Shown: positions 1 through 8,646, counted from the stretch's first letter. The stretch is 34,803 nucleotides of DNA from Pseudoalteromonas arctica (GCF_012927645.1 NZ_JABBMT010000036.1:1-34803); one strand, 5' to 3'. Numbers and translations are program-made. The notes: generated by a model from the letters alone, not told the origin.

Positions 1-104
1 AAGTCTCTGAAGGGCCGTTGAAGACTACAACGTTGATAGGCAAGATGTGGAAGTGGTGTGAGCCATTAAGCTAACTTGTACTAATTACCCGTGAGGCTTA
101 ACCA
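1..104 (+). rRNA. rrl: 23S rRNA, 3' end (partial)
   Basis: The first hundred bases match the universally conserved 23S tail: GAAGGGCCGTTGAAGAC followed by ACGTTGATAGGC, ending with GTGAGGCTTAACC. The gene enters from outside the window, so only its last ~104 bases are here. The end is set by analogy with the E. coli GCUUAACC terminus. The spacer to the first 5S (105-271) contains no tRNA gene that I can see. Confidence 0.95.
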
Positions 105-271
105 TACAACGCCAAACGCGTTTTATGTGATAGTGAAACAAGCGAAGAAGTTAATAGACTAAAGTAGATTACTAGCAGCTGTAAGCCATAAGCTTTCAGC
201 CGTCAGAAAACAATTATCAGCATTTTCAAATTTTAATTAATTGGCTCGAAAGAGCGAATTAATACCAAATT

Positions 272-389
272 TGCTTGGTGACAATAGCGTTTTGGACCCA
301 CCTGACCCCATGCCGAACTCAGTAGTGAAACGAAACAGCGCCGATGATAGTGTAGCATTTGTTATGTGAAAGTAGGTCATCGCCAGGCT
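272..389 (+). rRNA. rrf: 5S rRNA, copy 1
   Basis: The segment has the 5S hallmarks: the loop sequence ACCCCATGCCGAACTCAG and the AAACAGCGCCGATG helix region. Ends are set by the terminal helix, in which GCTTGGTGA (273-281) pairs with TCATCGCCAGGC (up to 388). It lies ~170 nt downstream of the 23S end, as expected for an rRNA operon. Confidence 0.95.
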
Positions 390-449
390 CCAAATTAAGT
401 TGAAGAACTTTAACCTTAAAAATTAATAATAAGAAAATTGAAAAGAATT

Positions 450-567
450 TTCTTGGTAACAATAGCGTTTTGGACCCACCTGACCCCATGCCGAACTCAG
501 TAGTGAAACGAAACAGCGCCGATGATAGTGTAGCATTTGTTATGCGAAAGTAGGACATTGCCAGGAT
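450..567 (+). rRNA. rrf: 5S rRNA, copy 2 (tandem)
   Basis: This is a second 5S gene 60 nt downstream of the first and almost identical to it. Differences cluster in the terminal helix and are compensatory: the 273-388 G-C pair becomes T-A (451-566), and the 280-381 G-C pair becomes A-T (458-559). Both copies therefore look functional. Tandem 5S genes at the end of one rRNA operon are known in Alteromonadales and Vibrionales. Confidence 0.95.
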
Positions 568-578
568 CTAATTAAAGA

Positions 579-607
579 AAGCCCGACTAGGAATAGTCGG
601 GCTTTTT
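579..607 (+). terminator. rRNA operon intrinsic terminator
   Basis: A nine-base-pair perfect stem, GCCCGACTA (581-589) with TAGTCGGGC (594-602) around a GGAA loop, is followed at once by a run of six T. It lies 14 nt after the second 5S gene and ends the rRNA operon. Confidence 0.95.
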
Positions 608-724
608 TACGTCTGTAGGAAAACGATTAGTTTCGAGCCGTCAGCGATACGTACACTGCTATTTGGTATTAATCTTGAGAAACTAGCGTCCTTTAAAAGG
701 GACTGCTACCTAGAAAGTGGATTT

Positions 725-1573
725 CTAAAACAGCCCATATTCGGCTGTTTCCTCAGTATGTTGATGCATTAAGTGATCAGGTCTAAAGATTGCACTGGGA
801 TCTATGAGTACGCTATGTTTATGCTCAAGTTTAATTAACCCTCGCATCATATTTTTGGTTTGTGGATCAATCTCAAAACCTACATCTGTGAGCTTATCTA
901 AAGGCTTGATATCTTCTTTTTTATAACTGATATTATCCTCTACTTTATCAACAAGTAGTCCTATATGAGGGGTTCTACCATCTTTAGTTGTGAAAATGAT
1001 GATTGGCTTATAGTCTAAAACAATTTGCTCTTTGGCTGATTCAAACAATCTAATTAATTGCATAAAATTGCTGTTTCGCTCAATATTTAGTTCAATAAGC
1101 GCTTGCTTTGGATTGCCTTTTTTTACTAGTTCAATTAGCTTATTTGCGCGACTATACAAGCGCGCATGTGGGATTTTAAAGCGTTCTATAATCGCTCTAA
1201 GATCTTCATTTTCGGTTTTAAAGCTGCTGTACCATTTTGCAAAGTTAGATTGTTGAATATCAGTGTTGTGATTAAAGGGCTGATTTTGGTTAATACTATT
1301 TTCAAGTGCGAAAAACCATTCGTGTTGTTTTTGTTCCCATCCACTAAATAAATCAACTAATGACAAGTTGCTATCCTGAGTTGATTGTTTGTTGAGAATA
1401 ATACCTAAATCAAATATTGGAGTGGGAGTTTCCATATAGTCTTTAACACCAATAAAACTTTTATTGTCGTTAGGTAATGCGGTTAAATTATCTTCAAAGC
1501 GTTCAGTTAAAAGTATGTCGAGAATTTTTAATGAAATCGTTTTTTGGCCTACCCTAAAATTAATTAACTCCAT
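725..1573 (-). CDS. CheW-like / CZB chemotaxis protein
   Basis: This 282-aa soluble protein has no signal or membrane segment. A CheW-like beta-rich fold appears split: the N-terminal part (residues 1-60, MELINFRVG... FIGVKDY.ETPTPIFDLG) and the C-terminal part (about 190-265, IIIFTT.DGRTPHIGLLVDKV) flank a helical CZB (chemoreceptor zinc-binding) module at about 80-150. CZB signatures seen are QHEWFFAL (H84), FAKWYSSF (111-118) and IPHARLY (H136). Two of the four usual zinc ligands seem changed: the Cys before FGKW is Ser109, and the His of PHxxxH is Tyr140. Family members act in receptor-kinase signalling as cytoplasmic CheW variants. The start is well supported: AGGAGGTGAG lies just upstream. 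It appears to be a single-gene unit facing the rRNA operon. The CheW call is moderately sure and the ligand loss is read from motif alignment by eye. Confidence 0.72.
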   Translation of the reverse strand: MELINFRVGQKTISLKILDILLTERFEDNLTALPNDNKSFIGVKDYMETPTPIFDLGIILNKQSTQDSNLSLVDLFSGWEQKQHEWFFALENSINQNQPFNHNTDIQQSNFAKWYSSFKTENEDLRAIIERFKIPHARLYSRANKLIELVKKGNPKQALIELNIERNSNFMQLIRLFESAKEQIVLDYKPIIIFTTKDGRTPHIGLLVDKVEDNISYKKEDIKPLDKLTDVGFEIDPQTKNMMRGLIKLEHKHSVLIDPSAIFRPDHLMHQHTEETAEYGLF

Positions 1574-1639
1574 AGTGTTCTCACCTCCTAAATATATAGC
1601 CTAATAATAGAACATTATTTAGAAAGCGCAGTTATTTTG

Positions 1640-2749
1640 TTAAAACACAGAGCGATAAACCATATGCTTATTTTTATCGGCCTTATTGACGAATAACGCG
1701 TTTATTTGTTTATCTTCACTGAAAATAATGTTTAGTCGCTGCATTAAGCAGTTATGTTGCAGTGGTTGCGGGCAGTGTTGTGCTGCAGTACTAAATATCA
1801 TTGCATTGAGGTAGCCTTCAAAGTGTAGACGATTAGGTGTGCTAATTTTCGCTGACGCCATATCTTTTAAGAATTGAGTGCACCAATAGGCGTCACATTT
1901 ATTAGGGTTAGGGACGACTTCGGTCGCCATAAGTTTACTAGGGTATTTAAGACGAGCAAATAAGTCATTGCTTGATGCAAAAGATATGCTGGTATAATCA
2001 GGCATAAATTGTTGTTCATGGGCAATATTTATAAATTCAGCCAATGGTTTATAAGTGCCAACTAAGCAAATGGCAGTAGCACCGCTGGCTTTTAGTGCTT
2101 TAAGAGCATCTTTAATATCATTACTATTTCGTTGATAGCGCGCGACCTTTACTGGCTTGAGATTGTGTTTGGCGAGCGATTCCCGCAATCCAGACTCTAC
2201 TACTAAGCCAAATTCATCTGCTTGAATTAAAAATCCAATATGTGTGTGATTGTTTTCTTCTACTAGGTATTTTATTTGTTCGTCAGCTTCATCATCGTAG
2301 CTAGCTCGTATGTTGAATACATTAATTGTGGGCTGATAATGCAAAAATTTTGCGCCGCTGTAAGGCATTAAATATGGAATTTGCAGTTGTTCAAGGATTG
2401 GTAAAACAGCAAAGCTTGTTGGAGTTCCCATTGCACCGAACAGCGCATCTACTTTATCTTGATAAATAAAGCGACGAGTATTACTTACTGCGCGTTTTGG
2501 CTCATAGCCATCGTCGGCGACTATTAATTTTACGTGTGCTCCGTTGATACCTCCGTTTTTATTTAGCTTGTTAAAATAGATATTACTACCCAGGTAGAGT
2601 TGCTCACCAATTTGTTTGGCCGGTCCTGTTAGCGCGCTAGACATGCCTAATTTTATTGCAGGCTTGTTCTCAGCATGGGTGAAATTGCTTTGTATAAATG
2701 AAAAAAAGAAAAGAACGCTAAGGTAATTTTTTAAGTAAGTATTGTTCAT
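1640..2749 (-). CDS. Type-1 periplasmic substrate-binding protein (branched-chain amino acid ABC-type)
   Basis: This is a 369-aa exported binding protein of the Peripla_BP_6 (Leu/Ile/Val-binding) family. I use the internal ATG at 2749 rather than the longer frame from 2800, because it starts directly into a signal peptide: MNNTYLKNYLSV, a hydrophobic LFFFSF core, and cleavage near THA-EN. The mature protein shows IKLGMSSALTGPAKQIG, KLNKNGGINGAHVKLIVADDGYEP and FGAMGTPTS, all typical of the family's first lobe. No permease or ATPase genes are nearby, so it may serve a sensor or an orphan transporter. The 5' end overlaps the 3' end of tmcA by 32 nt, so the two are probably transcribed together. 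No clear Shine-Dalgarno is seen. The ligand is unknown. Confidence 0.82.
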   Translation of the reverse strand: MNNTYLKNYLSVLFFFSFIQSNFTHAENKPAIKLGMSSALTGPAKQIGEQLYLGSNIYFNKLNKNGGINGAHVKLIVADDGYEPKRAVSNTRRFIYQDKVDALFGAMGTPTSFAVLPILEQLQIPYLMPYSGAKFLHYQPTINVFNIRASYDDEADEQIKYLVEENNHTHIGFLIQADEFGLVVESGLRESLAKHNLKPVKVARYQRNSNDIKDALKALKASGATAICLVGTYKPLAEFINIAHEQQFMPDYTSISFASSNDLFARLKYPSKLMATEVVPNPNKCDAYWCTQFLKDMASAKISTPNRLHFEGYLNAMIFSTAAQHCPQPLQHNCLMQRLNIIFSEDKQINALFVNKADKNKHMVYRSVF

Positions 2750-4811
2750 ACCAATTAGTAACAGCCTGTTTGAATAGTTTATCGAGTGATTTTTTACCAC
2801 GGATCTGTAAAACTATTTGTACTTTTTGTGATGACCAGTTTTGTAATATTAGTCTAATAAAAAGATATTTGGTATTTTCATCACAGGTTAACAGGCTGTG
2901 AGGTGTGCACCAAAGACTCCTCCATAGTAAAGGTTTTATAGCGTGCAATTGATAATTTGTTGTTAATAAAGATTTTAATCGTTTATCTAAGTACTGATCT
3001 AAGTGTTGTGGCATAAAAGCTGTAAGTATTTGTTCGACTAATTGCTGATCTAATTGATTGAAATGATCGAGTAATTGCAGTGCAAAGTCAGACTGAAATT
3101 CGCTTTTTAGTTGATTGTTTAGGGGGCTATCTCGATTTAAGCTTTTTAGCACCAGTGCCGCATGCTCTGCGGTTGCTTTATCTTGTTTGAATCCAAGCTT
3201 GACTAAATTAAACCCCGCCGTTTGCCAAAATTTGAGTAAGTTAGCATTTGCGCCAAAACTGGCTCCAAACCAATGGCAGTTTGCTATTAATTGTTGCTCG
3301 CAATGGGCAAGTAACTTTGAGCCAATCTTGTTGTTATGATGTGATGGTGCAACAGCAATGCGCACAACACGAGCACAGTTTAAGGTGAGTATACTTGGCT
3401 CAACGGTTAATTGCGCTAAGATTTGCGCCATTAAATGCCCTTGTGGTCGGCGTTGGCCACTGGCAATCTGTTTGCTTATCGTTGGGTTTAAACCGCCTTC
3501 AATAGCAACTAAACAAACCCCAAGAAGTGTACCTCGTTGTTGGCAGACAAAAATACGCTGTGCTGTTGCATCCAGCAGATGGCGTAAATCATTTACACTC
3601 GTTTGATAGTGGGCTAACGACAATAAACCCATGACTTGGTGAAGTAAGGATTCGTCGTTGACCAAATCAGTTGCTTGGAGTTCGCTAAACTCAAGTGCTG
3701 CATTATTAAACTCAGTGCTTTTATAGTCTGCATCTAGGGCTAAGAGTCTACAAATATGCTGTTCGAGCGGATCGGCTGTGGCAAACCGTATTGGTAGCTC
3801 TAAATTAACACTACGCATATTTTTAAAGTGCTGTTCTAAATAGCGTTTAAAGCGCAAAGTATAACCGCGACCATTACCTTCATAGCCAATCATAGTGCTA
3901 GCAAATACTACTCGTGGGTAATGAGTAAGCATTTTGATAAGCATGGGCACAGGGATTGCTGCGGCTTCATCAACCAGCAGCACATCGCACTGAGGTAGCT
4001 CACTTAATAATTGATCGGGTGCAATGTAGCGTAAATTAGCGAGCTGTTTTTGTGGTTCTTGGTAATGACAGCCTTGTTCAGCAGCAAAATGTTTAAAGCA
4101 GCTATGTAGAGCTGTAAATTGTTGTGAGCAGAGAATAATGTTTTTATCGCTAAGCTTTGCAGCTGCAAGGCCTAATGCCGCAGATTTTCCTCGGCCGCGA
4201 TCAGCACTAATCAATAGTGGGCGGTTCGCTCTTCCCGTTGCTGTTTTAATTATTTGCTCAACACAATACTGCTGCTCTGTAAGTGAAAGTACACCAGCTT
4301 CAGGACTTACTTTAGGAGGCAGCTGCCAACCTTTAGTTTGGCTAAAATGTAGTAGTGAGTTATCGGTGAGCAAACCAGCTAAACGTTGATTAAAGTAACT
4401 GTGCTGACGTTGTTGCGCAAATGATTGAAAGGTCTCTAAGGCTGGATCGCACCAATGTTGTAAATCAGCCAGCTCTGGTAATAATAAAATAAATAACCCG
4501 CCAGCCTGAACAGTGCCACTAAGAGCGGCAAGTTTGTCTGGTACTAAGCCACTAAAGCCGTCATAAATGACATGCTGAAATTCTTGGCCAAGAATTTGAT
4601 GAATATGTTCAGGCCAGCTACTGCCAGTGAGTTCGCCACTAGTTGATAACACCTGAACAGGTGGATAATTCAGTCGCTTGAGTAACTCAGTTGCCTGTAG
4701 GTAACACCAATTTTGTTCGCCAGCAATGAGTAGCAGTTGCCTATGTTTTGCATAGGCAAGTTGCGGCAGGATATTGCTTATTAACGAGCTAAATGGCTTG
4801 TAGTCGTGCAT
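2718..4811 (-). CDS. tmcA: tRNA(Met) cytidine acetyltransferase TmcA
   Basis: This is a 697-aa cytosolic RNA-modifying enzyme that makes N4-acetylcytidine at the wobble base of elongator tRNA-Met using acetyl-CoA and ATP. The family layout is visible: an N-terminal domain (1-150); an RNA-helicase-like ATPase with Walker A RGRGKSAALG (205-214) and Walker B LLVDEAAAIPVPM (278-290); the ASTMIGYEGNGRGY segment; a GNAT acetyltransferase core (VVRIAVAPSHHNNKIGSKLL, about 485-505); and a C-terminal tail. Length is close to the ~670 aa of E. coli TmcA. The start codon lies inside the end of uvrD (23-nt overlap), suggesting translational coupling. The 3' end overlaps the binding-protein gene. Confidence 0.95.
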   Translation of the reverse strand: MHDYKPFSSLISNILPQLAYAKHRQLLLIAGEQNWCYLQATELLKRLNYPPVQVLSTSGELTGSSWPEHIHQILGQEFQHVIYDGFSGLVPDKLAALSGTVQAGGLFILLLPELADLQHWCDPALETFQSFAQQRQHSYFNQRLAGLLTDNSLLHFSQTKGWQLPPKVSPEAGVLSLTEQQYCVEQIIKTATGRANRPLLISADRGRGKSAALGLAAAKLSDKNIILCSQQFTALHSCFKHFAAEQGCHYQEPQKQLANLRYIAPDQLLSELPQCDVLLVDEAAAIPVPMLIKMLTHYPRVVFASTMIGYEGNGRGYTLRFKRYLEQHFKNMRSVNLELPIRFATADPLEQHICRLLALDADYKSTEFNNAALEFSELQATDLVNDESLLHQVMGLLSLAHYQTSVNDLRHLLDATAQRIFVCQQRGTLLGVCLVAIEGGLNPTISKQIASGQRRPQGHLMAQILAQLTVEPSILTLNCARVVRIAVAPSHHNNKIGSKLLAHCEQQLIANCHWFGASFGANANLLKFWQTAGFNLVKLGFKQDKATAEHAALVLKSLNRDSPLNNQLKSEFQSDFALQLLDHFNQLDQQLVEQILTAFMPQHLDQYLDKRLKSLLTTNYQLHAIKPLLWRSLWCTPHSLLTCDENTKYLFIRLILQNWSSQKVQIVLQIRGKKSLDKLFKQAVTNWYEQYLLKKLP

Positions 4812-6960
4812 AAACAGTTACTAACCACTTACTACCAAAATCATCAAAATTGACTTGTACGCGAGATTGAGCGCCACTGCCTTCATAATTAATAACCGTT
4901 CCCACCCCAAATTTTGCATGCAATACGTGTTGCCCTAAGCTAAAGCCACTTTCTTCAAATACGGCATGACTTACTGATGAGCTAAATCGTCCTGCTGCGG
5001 GTGGTCGCGATACTTGGGTTTTAATACGAATTTCTTCAATACAATCTTCAGGCATTTCACGTAAAAAGCGTGATGGACTGTGGTACTTTTCTTGACCATA
5101 AAGACGGCGGCTCTCGGCATGGCTAATATAGAGTTTTTCCATGGCACGAGTCATGCCGACATAACAAAGACGACGCTCTTCTTCTAACCGGCCTGATTCT
5201 TCATTACTTTGTTGAGATGGGAACATGCCTTCTTCAACACCAACCATAAATACGAGTGGAAACTCTAGGCCTTTCGCTGAGTGCAACGTCATCATTTGCA
5301 CAGCATCTTCATGTTCTTCAGCTTGGCCATCACCCGATTCCAGTGAGGTATAAGCCAAGAATCCTTGCAGTGGTGAGCTAAACTCTTCATCTTCCGGGAG
5401 TTCGTATTGGCCACAGGCGCTGATCAGCTCTTCTAAGTTTTCTACCCGAGCGTGGCCTTTTTCGCCTTTTTCTGCTTGGTACATTGCCATTAAACCAGAT
5501 GTTTGAATCGCGTATTTCGCTTGCTCTTCTAGCGTGAGATCACTAATTTTATCTTCAATATGTTCTATCAGTTCAACAAACTTAGTAACAACCGTCGCCG
5601 CACGTCCTGATAAATGTTGTTGTTCTACGATGGCTTTGGCAGCGTACCATAATGGCAATGATTCGCTACGCGCACAATCGCGAATATGGCTTAATGTTTT
5701 ATCGCCAATGCCACGAGCAGGAGTGTTAATCACTCGCTCAAATGCAGCATCATCCTGACGATTACTTACGAGCCGTAAATATGCCAGCGCATCTTTAATT
5801 TCTTGTCGTTCGAAAAAGCGCATACCGCCGTAAATGCGGTATTTTAAGCCTTCTTGTAGCATGGCCTCTTCAAGTACCCGCGATTGTGCGTTACTACGGT
5901 ATAAAATCGCCGCATCTTGTAGAGCATTACCAGCGTTTAACCAGCTGCGTAATTTGCTACTTACAAAGCGTGCTTCGTCTAATTCGTTAAAAGCAGCATA
6001 AACAGAAATAGGTTCACCATCATTGCCATCAGTCCAGAGGCTTTTACCCATTCGGTCTGAGTTATTTTGAATAAGTGCATTAGACGCTTTTAGAATAGTG
6101 GCAGTAGAGCGATAGTTTTGTTCAAGGCGAATAGTTTCGGCTTTAAAATCGGTCAAAAAGCGCTTAATATTTTCAATTTTAGCACCACGCCAACCGTAAA
6201 TACTTTGGTCATCATCACCTACGATCATGATGCTGTTGGTATCGCCAGCTAATAATTTAAGCCATGCATATTGAATGGTGTTGGTATCTTGAAACTCGTC
6301 TACTAGCATATGGGCAAAACGTTGCTGGTAGTGACGTAGTAAGGTTGGATTGTTTTTTAGTACTTCAAAACTGCGTAATAAAATTTCGGCAAAATCAACC
6401 AAGCCGGCTCGATCGCATGCTTCTTGATAAGCGGTGTAAACTTTGAGCATCATTTGCTCATTGATGTCGTAAGCTTGGATATCTTTGGGGCGCAGACCTT
6501 CGTCTTTCTTGGCGCTGATATACCAGCCAAACTGTTTTGCAGGCCATTTTTTGTCATCAATATTCATGGCTTTTAATAAGCGTTTGATCATTCTAAGTTG
6601 ATCATCAGAGTCTAAAATTTGAAACGCTTCTGGTAAGTTTGCTTCGCGATGGTGGGCGCGCAAAATACGGTGTGATAAGCCATGGAAAGTACCAATCCAC
6701 ATACCACCTACTGGCGCTTGAAGGGCTTGCTCAACTCGGGTGCGCATTTCTTTAGCTGCTTTATTGGTAAAGGTTACTGCAAAAATACTATAAGCGGAGG
6801 CTTGCTCAACCTGCATTAACCATGCGATACGATGAACGAGTACTCGAGTTTTCCCTGAGCCTGCGCCAGCAAGCACCAGCATATTTTGCAGTGGGGCTGC
6901 AACTGCATCCCGTTGTTTATCATTTAAACCGTCGAGTAATTCTGAAACGTCCATCATCAC
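4789..6960 (-). CDS. uvrD: DNA helicase II UvrD
   Basis: This is a 723-aa superfamily-1 3'-5' helicase for nucleotide excision and mismatch repair. Motifs seen are the Q-motif region LNDKQRDAV (12-20), Walker A AGAGSGKTRV (31-40), motif Ia VTFTNKAAKEM, motif II DEFQD (221-225), motif III GDDDQSIYGWRG, motif IV EQNYRST, and motifs V/VI MTLHSAKGLEFPLVFMVG and RRLCYVGMTRA. The C-terminal end (FDDFGSKWLVTVYARL) is the typical UvrD tail. Three consecutive ATG codons occur at the start; AAAAGG upstream fits any of them. A LexA-type box about 60 bp upstream fits the known SOS control of uvrD. It heads a leftward run with tmcA and the binding-protein gene. Confidence 0.97.
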   Translation of the reverse strand: MMMDVSELLDGLNDKQRDAVAAPLQNMLVLAGAGSGKTRVLVHRIAWLMQVEQASAYSIFAVTFTNKAAKEMRTRVEQALQAPVGGMWIGTFHGLSHRILRAHHREANLPEAFQILDSDDQLRMIKRLLKAMNIDDKKWPAKQFGWYISAKKDEGLRPKDIQAYDINEQMMLKVYTAYQEACDRAGLVDFAEILLRSFEVLKNNPTLLRHYQQRFAHMLVDEFQDTNTIQYAWLKLLAGDTNSIMIVGDDDQSIYGWRGAKIENIKRFLTDFKAETIRLEQNYRSTATILKASNALIQNNSDRMGKSLWTDGNDGEPISVYAAFNELDEARFVSSKLRSWLNAGNALQDAAILYRSNAQSRVLEEAMLQEGLKYRIYGGMRFFERQEIKDALAYLRLVSNRQDDAAFERVINTPARGIGDKTLSHIRDCARSESLPLWYAAKAIVEQQHLSGRAATVVTKFVELIEHIEDKISDLTLEEQAKYAIQTSGLMAMYQAEKGEKGHARVENLEELISACGQYELPEDEEFSSPLQGFLAYTSLESGDGQAEEHEDAVQMMTLHSAKGLEFPLVFMVGVEEGMFPSQQSNEESGRLEEERRLCYVGMTRAMEKLYISHAESRRLYGQEKYHSPSRFLREMPEDCIEEIRIKTQVSRPPAAGRFSSSVSHAVFEESGFSLGQHVLHAKFGVGTVINYEGSGAQSRVQVNFDDFGSKWLVTVYARLQAI

Positions 6961-7018
6961 GCCTTTTCAATCAATATTAAAAGCAGTATAACAGGTGTTT
7001 TTGTTAGGCTAAATAAAA

Positions 7019-7038
7019 TACTGTTTTTATAACCAGTT
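7019..7038. promoter_or_regulatory. LexA (SOS) box upstream of uvrD
   Basis: The 20-mer TACTGTTTTTATAACCAGTT contains CTG-N10-CAG (7021-7036) with the outer TA and T-rich core of the gammaproteobacterial LexA consensus TACTG(TA)5CAGTA. It lies 58-78 nt upstream of the uvrD start, where SOS control is known in E. coli. Assigned by eye; no score was computed. Confidence 0.75.
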
Positions 7039-7224
7039 AATTTAATACATAGTCTAAAGGCTTTAAAAACTTAATGATTCATTTATAGTCATTTTTTAGC
7101 TAAGCTAGATGAATGGTGTGAAGTGATATCGCCAATTTGACTTATATTTAGTAAAAATCACGATTTCAGCTAGTTCTTTGTATGATTGTTTATTTTAATG
7201 TGTTGATTTTTAATAATAAAGTAA

Positions 7225-7253
7225 TTGGCATGAAGAATGTAAGTAAATAAAAA
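7225..7253 (+). promoter_or_regulatory. Possible sigma-70 promoter of the small membrane protein gene
   Basis: TTGGCA (7225-7230), a 17-bp spacer and TAAAAA (7248-7253) lie 29 nt before the start codon at 7282. The -10 is a weak match in very AT-rich DNA. The rest of the 320-bp gap (6961-7281) contains the uvrD promoter region and no gene that I can see. Confidence 0.35.
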
Positions 7254-7281
7254 TAAAATTAAATTAATAATTGAGGTTAAC

Positions 7282-7506
7282 ATGGCAGAGCAAGGTTCAG
7301 GCGGTAATGTAATCGCAGCAATTTGTAATATATTTTTCCCAGGGCTTGGGCAGTTAGTTCAAGGGCGGATCATGGCGGCAATTGGTTTCTTCCTAGCATG
7401 GGTTATTAGTGGCGCACTTATTTATGTTGCGATTGGTTTTATATTACTGCCGATCGTCTACATTTGGGCAATCATTGATGCCGCGCGGTTTAGATCTTAT
7501 CGGTAG
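7282..7506 (+). CDS. Small two-helix membrane protein, TM2-like
   Basis: This 74-aa protein is dominated by hydrophobic residues. After a Gly-rich start, PGLGQLVQGR (25-34) leads into two probable membrane helices (about 35-50 and 51-66), ending in IIDAARFRSYR. The GLGQL.QGR...IDA pattern resembles TM2-domain and related small membrane proteins of unknown function. The Shine-Dalgarno GAGG is well placed at 7273-7276. It is a single gene with its own terminator at 7521-7548. The function is unknown. Confidence 0.75.
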   Translation: MAEQGSGGNVIAAICNIFFPGLGQLVQGRIMAAIGFFLAWVISGALIYVAIGFILLPIVYIWAIIDAARFRSYR

Positions 7507-7520
7507 CTGTATCACTTAAA

Positions 7521-7548
7521 AGAATAGCGCTTTTTAGCGCTATTTTTG
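7521..7548 (+). terminator. Intrinsic terminator after the small membrane protein gene
   Basis: The perfect stem ATAGCGCT (7524-7531) / AGCGCTAT (7535-7542) with a TTT loop is followed by TTTTTG. It lies 18 nt after the stop codon at 7506. Confidence 0.9.
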
Positions 7549-7581
7549 TCACTGGCTTTATTTATTCAGCACTGACTAGGG

Positions 7582-7587
7582 TATAAT
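7582..7587 (+). promoter_or_regulatory. -10 element of the yacL-family gene
   Basis: A perfect TATAAT lies 30 nt before the start codon at 7618. No good -35 is visible at 16-18 bp spacing, so the promoter may depend on an activator or on UP-type contacts. Confidence 0.5.
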
Positions 7588-7617
7588 CCCGAGCATTAGT
7601 TGTATTTAGGTAAAGTT

Positions 7618-7986
7618 ATGGAATACCAATTTATACGCGATCCAATCAGTGGCCTGCGGATTAAAATAAGCAGTGAACATGCGGTTATTGGTCGTTGGCT
7701 AAATGAAGAAATTGGCAAAGACAAAATTGCCATGGTACAGGCTTTAATAGCCTCAGTATCAAGTAGTTTTGAGCCGTTAACACTACAGGGCCAAGAAATT
7801 GATTTGATCTTAAATAAAGATGAAGCCATTTTTGAAGCCCATGCCTTGCACCAAGACTCAGAAGATTTATTTGCTTATCAAGATGATGAGCTTATGCTCG
7901 AGGAAAATGGTTTAAGTAGTGGCTGTGGGTTTGAAGATTTTGTAGATCTGATTAATTCATGGCAAGAATTTACCACTGGCAGGTAA
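7618..7986 (+). CDS. yacL: YacL family (UPF0231) protein
   Basis: This is a 122-aa acidic cytosolic protein. The opening MEYQFIRDPISGLRIKIS, then HAVIGRWLNEEIG, and the end CGFEDFVDLINSWQEF parallel E. coli YacL (MDYEFLRD..., GHWFNEEV, CGVEDFL). The family function is not established. I choose the ATG at 7618 because TAGGTAAAG lies just upstream and the family starts at M(D/E)Y; an in-frame ATG 18 nt earlier lacks a ribosome-binding site. Confidence 0.88.
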   Translation: MEYQFIRDPISGLRIKISSEHAVIGRWLNEEIGKDKIAMVQALIASVSSSFEPLTLQGQEIDLILNKDEAIFEAHALHQDSEDLFAYQDDELMLEENGLSSGCGFEDFVDLINSWQEFTTGR

Positions 7987-8008
7987 GCAGAGGGTTAAAG
8001 CCCCCTGC
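7987..8008. terminator. Hairpin between convergent genes
   Basis: GCAGAGGG (7987-7994) can pair with CCCCCTGC (8001-8008) with one A/C mismatch and a 6-nt loop, directly after the yacL stop and 9 nt before the end of the leftward peroxiredoxin-like gene. There is no strong T-run on either side, so termination is only likely. Confidence 0.45.
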
Positions 8009-8016
8009 TAATTACG

Positions 8017-8646
8017 CTATTGCTCAGATACAGATTTTACTGCAGCCAATAGTAAGCTTTCGGTTAAGCGAACTTTATAATTAGGGTTCGCATATTGAAA
8101 ATGCACTAAACCTTGTTTATCAATAACAAAGACTGCCGGTACAGGTAAGGCTACCTTCTCTTTACCTTTAACGGAAACAAAATTTACCCCTAGTTTATCA
8201 CGATAAATAGTCGCTGTTTTATCATCAAGGTAATAAGCTAAACCCAATGTTTGGCTAAGCAATAGGCTATCGTCAGAAAGTAACTGATAGTTTGGTGAAT
8301 CTATTTTAGTTTCAGCCAATTTTTCTGGGCTATCGGGTGAAACCGCGATAATTTGTGCACCTAACTCAGCCAGTTCTGCTTCAATTTTTTGTACGTTAGC
8401 GAGTTGCTTAGAGCAATATGGGCACCAACCACCACGGTATACGATAAGCACCGTTGTTTTTTCAGCAAAACGTTCCGCTAAAACAACATTTTTACCGTTT
8501 TTATCTTTTAGTGTTAAAGCTGGCACTGTTAAGCCGGGCAACAACGGACTAACTTTTTCAGCCTGATTTGTAATATTAGTGGCTGTTGCAGCGTGCACAT
8601 TAGCTGTAATTAGCAATGCGCATGCAAGTAAAATAAATTTAAGCAT
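8017..8646 (-). CDS. Exported peroxiredoxin-like protein (AhpC/TSA fold, CPYC)
   Basis: This 209-aa thioredoxin-fold protein starts with a signal peptide (MLKFILLACALLITANVHA, cleavage near VHA-A), so it probably acts in the periplasm. The active-site segment IVYRGGWCPYCSKQL places a CxxC pair at C75 and C78. IIAVSPDSPEKLAET and VPAVFVIDKQGLVHF (with the conserved cis-Pro region) are typical of the AhpC/TSA-Redoxin family. Likely role: thiol peroxidase or disulfide reductase; the substrate is unknown. The ATG at 8646 is preferred over the upstream start at 8697, because it has AGGGAA in front and gives a clean signal peptide. Confidence 0.82.
   Translation of the reverse strand: MLKFILLACALLITANVHAATATNITNQAEKVSPLLPGLTVPALTLKDKNGKNVVLAERFAEKTTVLIVYRGGWCPYCSKQLANVQKIEAELAELGAQIIAVSPDSPEKLAETKIDSPNYQLLSDDSLLLSQTLGLAYYLDDKTATIYRDKLGVNFVSVKGKEKVALPVPAVFVIDKQGLVHFQYANPNYKVRLTESLLLAAVKSVSEQ

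Noticed and set aside
319..558. Open frame on the minus strand across the two 5S genes
   Set aside because: It is antisense to conserved structural RNA and its codons come from the rRNA sequence.
7596..7829. Open frame on the minus strand opposite the yacL-family gene
   Set aside because: The plus-strand frame matches a known family over its whole length; the antisense frame has no support.
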